Origin: Candidatus Kaiserbacteria bacterium RIFCSPHIGHO2_01_FULL_58_22
GTDB lineage: Bacteria; Patescibacteriota; Minisyncoccia; Phycocordibacterales; UBA2100
NCBI GenBank assembly: GCA_001781445.1
Contig: MFLB01000026.1
Coordinates: forward strand, 1 to 6,564
Length of the DNA: 6,564 nucleotides
Direction: 5' to 3'
The position numbers were made by a program, and so were the translations under genes. Under the pieces are notes generated by a model. The model searched no databases and was not told the origin of the DNA. It saw nothing but the letters and a program-made list of their open reading frames with translations. Below, piece by piece: positions 1 to 5,966 of the stretch (positions are counted from its first letter, which is position 1; the number at the start of each line of letters is the position of its first letter).

Positions 1-1
1 C

Positions 2-61
2 GCGCAGGAGATGCAGAAAGAAAAGAAGAAATTATTCGACCAATTCCGGCGAAAATGCTAA
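2..61 (+). CDS. possible 3' end of a plus-strand gene (partial)
   Basis: A plus-strand frame is open from the left window edge and ends in TAA at 59-61. It reads AQEMQKEKKKLFDQFRRKC, a Lys/Glu/Arg-rich and probably helical tail. Only 19 residues are visible, so neither the family nor the start can be judged, and an open frame this short can occur by chance. If real, the gene converges on the minus-strand gene ending at 156, and 62-155 would be a convergent intergenic gap. No rho-independent terminator is visible in that gap. Confidence 0.3.
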   Translation, partial: AQEMQKEKKKLFDQFRRKC

Positions 62-155
62 ACTCATTTCGGTTCCGTTTTGCCACTAGAAAATACTTAC
101 ACCCCAATGCCTGACGAACTCCACGGACAAGGGGCCCCTGACGCATTTTCCCGGC

Positions 156-653
156 TTAGGGAATCATGCCTCTTAGCTGCTCTGCCAAGGACGGCCCGCT
201 GGGAGTTTTCCGAGGCAGCCCCTTTCTTGCTCCGAGATCCGCCGATATCTTTTTATCGTTAAAATTCATATCCTTCCCCACATTGGTTACTTTCTCGACC
301 GCTCGTGCGTACTCGCGACGCTTATCCTCGGCATCGTCAAGAAGTTTGTCATATACTTCGTTCAACATCTCCGCCTCTCGATGCGCTAGCATCCACTGCC
401 CTTCCTTCGTTTTGGCATATTCTTCCCGCAACTTTTCATGCTTTTGATATCCTCCAAATGAAAAATACTTGAATGTTTTGTACACATTAAGAAGCGAGGC
501 TGCTGCATAACGTGCCGCGCCTATGTCACCTTTCTCAAGGCTTTCATCTAGATTTTTAAAAAGATTATCAAATTCCTCAAGCTGCGCCTTTTGATCAGCT
601 GGGAGATCCTCCTTTGGGGCATTGCGCCATTTATCGAGTGAGTACCCTTCCAT
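156..653 (-). CDS. hypothetical small charged helical protein
   Basis: Family not recognised. The frame codes for a soluble protein of 165 residues from the ATG at 653, ending in TAA. There is no signal peptide or membrane segment. It is rich in Lys, Glu, Asp and Ala with helix-favouring spacing through most of its length. A central aromatic patch reads YKTFKYFSFGGYQK, and a basic, Pro/Gly/Ser-containing tail (about residues 143-165, ARKGLPRKTPSG and on) is probably flexible. A GTG at 662 would add three residues. I chose the ATG because a -10-like element at 661-666 overlaps the GTG. No Shine-Dalgarno is visible. The gene follows tuf but is separated from it by a strong terminator, so it is probably a separate transcript. 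Its base composition is clearly more AT-rich than that of its neighbours, which may mean a different origin. That it is a real gene is likely from the length and regular protein composition; any function would be a guess. Confidence 0.75.
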   Translation of the reverse strand: MEGYSLDKWRNAPKEDLPADQKAQLEEFDNLFKNLDESLEKGDIGAARYAAASLLNVYKTFKYFSFGGYQKHEKLREEYAKTKEGQWMLAHREAEMLNEVYDKLLDDAEDKRREYARAVEKVTNVGKDMNFNDKKISADLGARKGLPRKTPSGPSLAEQLRGMIP

Positions 654-660
654 ACGGAAC

Positions 661-669
661 ACTTTAGCA
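661..669 (-). promoter_or_regulatory. possible extended -10 promoter, leaderless start
   Basis: Read on the minus strand this is TGCTAAAGT: a TG-n extension followed by TAAAGT (4 of 6 matches to TATAAT). The ATG at 653 begins after 7 more bases, so transcription would start at or next to the start codon. No -35 match is seen at 17 bp, where the sequence is CCGTAA inside the tuf terminator. Weak evidence alone; supported by the same arrangement at 5882-5890. Confidence 0.35.
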
Positions 670-671
670 CA

Positions 672-699
672 AGAAAACCCGCCTTACGGCGGGTTTTCT
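672..699 (-). terminator. rho-independent terminator of tuf
   Basis: A perfect inverted repeat has 12-base arms (AGAAAACCCGCC and GGCGGGTTTTCT) around a 4-base loop, beginning 21 bases after the tuf stop. The core is a GC-rich 6-bp stem flanked by A and T runs, so it has the form of an intrinsic terminator on both strands. On the minus strand it ends tuf transcription just before the gene at 653. Confidence 0.9.
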
Positions 700-720
700 G
701 ATCGCTGAAAAACCTTGGTT

Positions 721-1920
<1,200 letters not shown>

Positions 1921-1934
1921 ATGCATTAGCTAGG

Positions 1935-1962
1935 TGTCAGCTGTCAGGTTTCAGCTTTCAGC
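1935..1962 (-). repeat. four heptamer tandem repeats in the tuf leader
   Basis: The minus strand reads GCTGAAA, GCTGAAA, CCTGACA, GCTGACA: four abutting 7-base units of pattern (G/C)CTGA(A/C)A. A fifth partial unit (CCT) follows at 1932-1934. The array begins within a few bases of the predicted tuf transcription start (about 1964) and fills most of the roughly 44-base leader. Confidence 0.8.
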
Positions 1963-1970
1963 AAACACAA

Positions 1971-1998
1971 ATTAAAACTAATAATAAATAATTGCCAA
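1971..1998 (-). promoter_or_regulatory. predicted tuf promoter
   Basis: On the minus strand, TTGGCA (1993-1998) matches the -35 consensus TTGACA at 5 of 6 positions. After a 16-base AT-rich spacer, TTTAAT (1971-1976) matches the -10 consensus at 5 of 6. Transcription should start near 1964, giving an untranslated leader of about 44 bases before the ATG at 1920. This is the best sigma-70-type promoter in the window, as fits a strongly expressed gene. Confidence 0.7.
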
Positions 1999-2020
1999 CG
2001 CGAGTTGAGACAAAATTAAT

Positions 2021-2046
2021 CCCGCTCTTTCTTCAGAAAGGGCGGG
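2021..2046 (-). terminator. hairpin terminator after the glycine-rich gene
   Basis: The minus strand has CCCGC, a mismatch, CTTTC, loop TGAA, GAAAG, a mismatch, GCGGG: a stem of two 5-bp blocks around one C-A mismatch. It is followed by ATTAATTTTG, an imperfect T-rich tail. It lies about 50 bases after the TAG of the glycine-rich gene and just upstream of the tuf promoter, so it separates the two transcripts. A T6 run at 2081-2086 lies closer to the stop but has no convincing stem before it. Confidence 0.7.
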
Positions 2047-2098
2047 ACGCCCTCTAGCGTGAACAGCATAGTAGCAAAGGGAAAAAAGCCGTCAAGCT

Positions 2099-3811
2099 CT
2101 AGAGCTCCTGGAATATCGGCACGACCTGGACGGTGACGCTCTCGGTAATGGTGGAGCCGTCGAGGCCCTCGCAGGCGAGGGTGTAGGTCGTGGGTTCGAG
2201 GATGGGGCTCGTCTCCTGCCCGCTTGCGCCGGAGGAGGCGCCGCTCCACGCGTCGCCGTTGCCGCCCGTGACGGAGCAGGAGGAGACATTGGAGAGGTCC
2301 CAGTAGACGAGCGCTGTTTCGAAGGTCGGCACGATGTTGGGGCGTATCTCGAGGTGGCCGTCGAGGCCGTCCGCGCCGGCGTTGTACGAGGGAGGCGGAT
2401 AGAGGCAGACCGCGCTTCCGGAGGAGCAGAAGGCGGGGGAGACGCATGTCGCGTAGGGATTCGTGACCGTGACGGAGCAGGAGGAGTTGGTGACGGTGCG
2501 GACGATTGTCTCGGCGGAGCAGGAGTAGACGGTCGTGGGCGTGCAGGAGCAAGACGCATATTGGAACGATGCGGAACCGGATAGCGAACCGTCGGTGCAG
2601 GCGCGTGATTGCGAATACGTCGCAAACGAGCAGAGCTCGCCCGACGGCGCGGTCTGGACGGAGTAGAACGTGCGGCTCTCCCCGTGGTTCACCGTAACGC
2701 CGTCGAGGGAGCAATTCGCGGGAGAATTCACGCTACAGGAAGAGTATTGATACGAACCGGAGAGCGTGCCGTCGTTGCACGTTCGCGTTTGCGAAGAACA
2801 GGATGAGCCGTACGGGACGGTGCTCGCTTGATACGCGGTAACGGAATTGCCGTGCGTTATCGTCTGCCCGTTGAACGTGCAGGAGCGGTTCACCGTGAGC
2901 GTGACGGAACAGGAGCCGCTCCCGCCCGGGCCGGAGACCGTTCCGTTGTATGTAGTGGTTTGCGATGGGGCGACGGAGGTGGAAGCGCTCTGATTCGGCG
3001 TGACGTAGCTGACGTTCGTGATGTAGAACCAGTCGGCGTTGGCGGACGACCAGCGGAGCGTGGTACCGCCCGGCTGGTTGATCGGATTTTGATCTACGGA
3101 AATGGAGCAGGTGGGGGGAGAAGGATCGGTCCAGGTGATTGAAACGCGGCCCGGGGCGCCGGAGCCGCCCGCATATCCCCACTGCGAGCCGCCTCCGTTT
3201 CCGCCTCCGCCACCAACAACGACCGTAACGGAACCCGGAAGCGCGCCCTGTGAATATGTCTTGCTGGCGTATCCGCCGCCGCCGCCGCCGCCTTGTTTAT
3301 AGCAGTTTGCGCACGGCGATCCACCGCCGCCGCCGCCCCCTCCGGGCAGATTCCCGGATTGGCCGACGTTGCTTCCGCCGGCGATATCGAGAACGCCGCC
3401 TGCCCCTCCGGCGCCTCCGTTCGGACTTGCCCCTCCATCGCCGCCATTGAAGAGACCTTGGAAAGGGGAAGATTGGCCGCTAGAACCGGAGGTGTTGACG
3501 TCTCCCCCGGAGGCGCTCCCTCCGCTTCCGCCAGCTCCTTGTTGGCTTGCCTCTTTTCCGTCAAAGTTGGGCCCGCCGATGCCACCGCCGCCGCCGCCCG
3601 CGATAATTCCGTAAAAAGACGATTGGCCGCCTGACGCGCCGTTACCGGCGCCCCCTCCGCCTCCGCCGCCGGCGCCATTGACGGTGACGGTAAGCGAGCC
3701 GTACGCGGGAACCGCGAATGTGTATGTTCCGGGACTGGAGTACGTCTGCGAGCCCGCGAGCGCGAGCTGCGGCGCGAGCAAGAACGGAAGCAGGAAAAAT
3801 AGTTTTTTCAT
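2099..3811 (-). CDS. secreted glycine-rich, Ig-like, Cys-repeat surface protein
   Basis: 570 residues. A Sec signal peptide (MKKLFFLLPFLLAPQLALA, 1-19) is followed by a complete-looking glycine-rich domain (about 21-228). This opens with TYTFAVPAYGSLTVTVNGAG, carries poly-Gly runs at 48-54, 72-77, 157-164, 174-180 and 200-204, and closes with GGSGAPGRVSITW. A CANC motif (167-170) lies between two poly-Gly runs. Next come an Ig-like domain (about 232-308, Cys235/Cys301), two related four-Cys repeats (311-359 and 367-421), a further Cys-rich segment (423-470) and a C-terminal Ig-like domain (about 485-566, Cys512/Cys547) of a type I associate with Parcubacteria surface proteins. There is no LPXTG motif and no C-terminal membrane helix, so the product is probably secreted or held by non-covalent contacts. 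The ATG at 3811 is chosen for the signal peptide and because it overlaps the upstream TGA as ATGA. An upstream in-frame extension lies inside the preceding gene. Glycine-rich domains of this form occur in fibre tips and adhesins; an adhesive role is inference. Confidence 0.9.
   Translation of the reverse strand: MKKLFFLLPFLLAPQLALAGSQTYSSPGTYTFAVPAYGSLTVTVNGAGGGGGGGAGNGASGGQSSFYGIIAGGGGGGIGGPNFDGKEASQQGAGGSGGSASGGDVNTSGSSGQSSPFQGLFNGGDGGASPNGGAGGAGGVLDIAGGSNVGQSGNLPGGGGGGGGSPCANCYKQGGGGGGGYASKTYSQGALPGSVTVVVGGGGGNGGGSQWGYAGGSGAPGRVSITWTDPSPPTCSISVDQNPINQPGGTTLRWSSANADWFYITNVSYVTPNQSASTSVAPSQTTTYNGTVSGPGGSGSCSVTLTVNRSCTFNGQTITHGNSVTAYQASTVPYGSSCSSQTRTCNDGTLSGSYQYSSCSVNSPANCSLDGVTVNHGESRTFYSVQTAPSGELCSFATYSQSRACTDGSLSGSASFQYASCSCTPTTVYSCSAETIVRTVTNSSCSVTVTNPYATCVSPAFCSSGSAVCLYPPPSYNAGADGLDGHLEIRPNIVPTFETALVYWDLSNVSSCSVTGGNGDAWSGASSGASGQETSPILEPTTYTLACEGLDGSTITESVTVQVVPIFQEL
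3273..3292. repeat. CCG triplet run coding poly-Gly
   Basis: Six CCG triplets plus CC read on the minus strand as GGC codons for the Gly run at residues 174-180 of the glycine-rich protein. Similar but less pure tracts lie at 3321-3338, 3582-3599 and about 3652-3675. Runs of this kind are prone to slippage that changes length by whole codons. Confidence 0.8.
3321..3338. repeat. second CCG-rich run coding poly-Gly
   Basis: A CCA triplet followed by CCG triplets and a C run encodes the longest Gly stretch in the protein (eight residues, 157-164). It is separated from the run at 3273-3292 by codons for the short CANC-containing segment. Confidence 0.75.
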
Positions 3812-4293
3812 TTCACTTGTACGCGCACGGCGCCTGATTGTTCTTTGTCGAGATTGTTGCGGAAGAGCCATGTGCCGCTCTCCTCAAAAGTGAACTCCCA
3901 AAATTCTCGCGGCGCGAGCGCGCGGCACGAATCGAAGGGGCTCCCGCCGCACTCGCTCCTGCCGGGATAGATGGGGTTCTGCGTCGTCCCTTCGGAGGCC
4001 ACCCAGAGATCGTGCGAGGAATTGTTGGTGAAGCGAACCGATTCTCCCCGATTGATTGCCGCCTCGGAAGGTTCGAATCCAATGTCGGTATACGAAATCA
4101 AGACCTCGAAGCCGCGACTCTTTTCGAGCTGGGCGCGCACCTCGGGCGAGGGTGACCCCGGTACGAACTCCTCGGCAATGGGGCTTGCGTCCTTTCCTGG
4201 AGCACCCGCGACAATGAACCACAGATAGAGAGCGGCAAGAACTCCCAGCAGGATAGCGAGAAGCGCAATGGGGCCCTTGAGATCGGAGAACAT
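3808..4293 (-). CDS. membrane-anchored cupredoxin-like protein, His motif degenerate
   Basis: 161 residues from the ATG at 4293. A single membrane helix (about residues 8-30, PIALLAILLGVLAALYLWFIVAG) acts as signal anchor, followed by a Pro/Ser/Glu linker and a cupredoxin-type beta sandwich (about 62-161). Family features seen are IGFEPSEAAINRGESVRFTN, then SSHDLWVAS with His94 at the first copper-ligand position, NPIYPG, a CGGSPFDSC insert with Cys115 and Cys123 likely to pair, and FEESGTWLFRNNLDK near the end. From memory of related proteins, that last stretch normally reads like W-x-(Y/F)-H-N/D-H-L-N-P; here both His are replaced (FRNNLDK), so normal copper binding is doubtful. Electron transfer is therefore not assumed. 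The long in-frame extension to 4566 is rejected because it runs into the upstream gene and is Arg-rich. The TGA overlaps the next gene's ATG (ATGA), so the two are probably co-translated. Confidence 0.85.
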   Translation of the reverse strand: MFSDLKGPIALLAILLGVLAALYLWFIVAGAPGKDASPIAEEFVPGSPSPEVRAQLEKSRGFEVLISYTDIGFEPSEAAINRGESVRFTNNSSHDLWVASEGTTQNPIYPGRSECGGSPFDSCRALAPREFWEFTFEESGTWLFRNNLDKEQSGAVRVQVK

Positions 4294-4304
4294 GGTACGA
4301 AGTA

Positions 4305-4310
4305 AGTATA
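4305..4310 (-). promoter_or_regulatory. possible -10 element for the cupredoxin/glycine-rich pair
   Basis: The minus strand reads TATACT (5 of 6 to TATAAT), 11 bases before the ATG at 4293, within the 67-base gap after the upstream gene. No good -35 is found at the right distance. Transcription from it would leave a leader of only about 5 bases. The two genes may instead, or also, be read through from 5875. Confidence 0.35.
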
Positions 4311-4360
4311 CGGCAAGGCGAGGCTCGGCGCATCGCATTGTCCCCTTTTTTGCTTTGCGT

Positions 4361-5875
4361 TCAGCGTCCCAGCAGATCGAGCAACACGCCGAGCGCTTCT
4401 TTGAGCGCCGAGAGGGCGTTCGCGAGTTGCGCGTTCCGATCGCTCGCGGAGGCTCCCGTGCATCGCTCCAAATCGGAGCATGCCGCGTTCGCGCCAGCGC
4501 CGCTCCCCGTGCTCCCCGGCGCCCCGCCTCCGCCCTGCTGTACCCACTGCCCGCTTTGGCAGACATATCGCGTATTCACCGCAACGAGGCAGTTGGTCCC
4601 GAGCCCGTGCGCCATCTGGCAGTAGTCGAGCGCGGAGCCGTTCGGGATCGGCTCGCCCTTCCCGGTCGTACAGCTTCCGGCGGCAACGTTCGACGAGTCT
4701 GTTGGTTGAGTAACGTTCGAAAAGTCTATTGGTTGATGTGGGACAGCAGCTGTCTCGGACAACCGAGTGTCCGAACGCTCGCAGGAGTTGTTCACGCATC
4801 CCGCACTCGATCCGTAGCTCGCGCCCGAGTCCGACACACCGGCATTATTCTCGCTTGAGGAACGATCGGCGTTCGCGGGAGTCGCGCTTTCGTTCGAGGC
4901 GTTCGATGCAGTAGATGCATCCGCGTTCCCCACGACAACGATTGCGCGAGCGCTCGCCGATCCGCTGTCGTTAGAAACCGTGAATGCGGGCGAATAGGTG
5001 CCCGCGCGCGCGTACGCGTGCGTGAATCTTCCGGAGGCTTGCGCGTGGGCGCCTCCAGCGATCGCCGCGATCTGCTCAAACGCGCTTCCCTCGTCGCCCC
5101 AGGTGACGGAGTAGCCGAAAGATGCATCGGCGTTAGATCGTCCTTCCGCGGATACGTGTACCGTCCAGACGCCATGCTCGCCCACTCGGAGGTTGACCGG
5201 CGCGTCGAGCCGCTGGATGACGGGGGCGCGGGATGAACCGGAAGAGGCGTTAGCGCCGGTTCGCGGATTTGTTATCGACACGGAGACGGCGTTCGGCTCA
5301 TTGGCGCCGGAAACGCCCATTTTCTCGGCAATTCCGGAAAAAGACGCGTCGGAAGAAATTGAGACGGAAACGGGGACGGAAGACGGCGTGTCGGAAACGA
5401 AGTTTGCGCCGCACGCTTCCGCGATAGCCGCGCGCGTGCGCTCTCCGACGACGCCCCAGCCGGTTGATTCGTGATTACCCGAAGAAACGACGCCGTGCGC
5501 CGCTTGCCACTTCTTCACCGCATCCTCCGTCGCGCTACCGAAAAACCCGGTGAGCGAATTCGCGGCAAAGTACCCGTGCGCGGCGAGAAACCTCTGTAGC
5601 GCGGCGACGTCGTCGCCGCGCAAGCCCGTATAGAGAGCGCGCCCGAGCGCGGGGCAGGATGCCACTCCGGCGCCGGCGTTCGAAAACGCCGCATCGGTTT
5701 GCGGGGCCGCATTCGCCGCGTGCGCGAGCGCGGCAAGCTGTTCCTGCAACTGTACAATCCGCGCCTGCAGGCTCTCGATCTGCGCCTCCAGCTCCGAAGC
5801 CGTATCGGCCGCGGCAAGCGACGGAAAAGCGAACAGGAGCAGGCCTATCGTTGCCGAGACGGCACGGGAATGCAT
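4361..5875 (-). CDS. secreted peptidoglycan-binding and PKD domain protein
   Basis: 504 residues. A signal peptide (about 1-23, ending SLAAA) is followed by a short coiled coil (about 25-52, ELEAQIESLQARIVQLQEQL). A PG_binding_1-type domain (about 73-155) follows, with LRGDDVAALQRFLAAHGYF, GFFGSATEDAVKKWQAAHG and GVVGERTRAAI; Cys74 and Cys155 bracket it. A PKD-like domain (about 217-317) shows YSVTWGDEG and FTHAYARAGTYSPAFTV. A Ser/Asn/Ala-rich linker (about 318-400) contains a 9-residue tandem repeat at 381-398. The C-terminal part is Cys-rich (residues 402-472), with a Gly-rich spacer and an amphipathic or hydrophobic end (SALKEALGVLLDLLGR). No catalytic domain is visible, so it probably binds cell wall without cutting it and displays the PKD and Cys regions outside. 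ATG 5875 gives the signal peptide at once. A likely promoter sits only six bases upstream and no Shine-Dalgarno is present. Confidence 0.93.
   Translation of the reverse strand: MHSRAVSATIGLLLFAFPSLAAADTASELEAQIESLQARIVQLQEQLAALAHAANAAPQTDAAFSNAGAGVASCPALGRALYTGLRGDDVAALQRFLAAHGYFAANSLTGFFGSATEDAVKKWQAAHGVVSSGNHESTGWGVVGERTRAAIAEACGANFVSDTPSSVPVSVSISSDASFSGIAEKMGVSGANEPNAVSVSITNPRTGANASSGSSRAPVIQRLDAPVNLRVGEHGVWTVHVSAEGRSNADASFGYSVTWGDEGSAFEQIAAIAGGAHAQASGRFTHAYARAGTYSPAFTVSNDSGSASARAIVVVGNADASTASNASNESATPANADRSSSENNAGVSDSGASYGSSAGCVNNSCERSDTRLSETAAVPHQPIDFSNVTQPTDSSNVAAGSCTTGKGEPIPNGSALDYCQMAHGLGTNCLVAVNTRYVCQSGQWVQQGGGGAPGSTGSGAGANAACSDLERCTGASASDRNAQLANALSALKEALGVLLDLLGR
4685..4738. repeat. 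27-bp tandem duplication inside the PG-binding gene
   Basis: Two abutting 27-base units (4685-4711 and 4712-4738) share 22 of 27 bases. Both start AACGTTCGA and contain AGTCT and TTGGTTGA. On the coding (minus) strand they give the 9-residue copies QPIDFSNVT and QPTDSSNVA in the flexible linker (residues 381-398). The reading frame is kept. Confidence 0.85.
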
Positions 5876-5881
5876 GATTCT

Positions 5882-5890
5882 ATTGTACCA
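5882..5890 (-). promoter_or_regulatory. extended -10 promoter of the PG-binding gene
   Basis: The minus strand reads TGGTACAAT: a TG-n extension plus TACAAT (5 of 6 to TATAAT). The ATG at 5875 starts after six bases, so the transcript should begin at or within a base or two of the start codon. No clear -35 is seen at 16-18 bp, which an extended -10 does not require. Confidence 0.5.
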
Positions 5891-5899
5891 ACTTTAGGA

Positions 5900-5924
5900 G
5901 CGCATTGATGGTTCCCTCAAGCGC
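5900..5924 (-). other. hairpin between two surface-protein genes
   Basis: The minus strand has GCGCTTGA, an 8-base loop, then TCAA, a bulged T, and GCGC: an 8-bp stem with one bulge. No T tract follows, so it is not a standard terminator of the gene ending at 5967. It lies just upstream of the extended -10 at 5882-5890, roughly where a -35 or an operator would be. It may be chance. Confidence 0.3.
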
Positions 5925-5966
5925 CATTAGGGTGCCTGCAAGATTTTGATCTGAACTGGACGAACT

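Noticed and set aside
130..139. 10-base palindrome AGGGGCCCCT as a terminator between convergent genes
   Set aside because: No loop space and no T tract; a stem of at most three pairs could form.
2095..2106. 12-base palindrome AGCTCTAGAGCT over the stop codon of the glycine-rich gene
   Set aside because: A stem of only about four pairs could form; probably a chance result of the stop-codon context. The hairpin at 2021-2046 is the better terminator.
2016..2714. 232-codon minus-strand open frame overlapping the glycine-rich gene
   Set aside because: It is a different frame of a GC-rich gene, with Arg/Pro/Leu-rich low-complexity translation and no domain signs. The 2099-3811 frame has a signal peptide and clear domains.
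3094..3678. 194-codon minus-strand open frame
   Set aside because: Ala/Pro/Glu-rich shadow of the poly-Gly region; frame shift of GGC codons gives Ala and Arg/Pro runs.
4294..4566. N-terminal extension of the cupredoxin-like protein to an ATG at 4566
   Set aside because: It would overlap the PG-binding gene by about 200 bases, reads as Arg-rich shadow sequence, and would bury the signal anchor found right after the ATG at 4293.
4098..4799. 233-codon minus-strand frame spanning the PG-binding/cupredoxin junction
   Set aside because: Arg-rich translation crossing two genes in another frame; no coherent domain.
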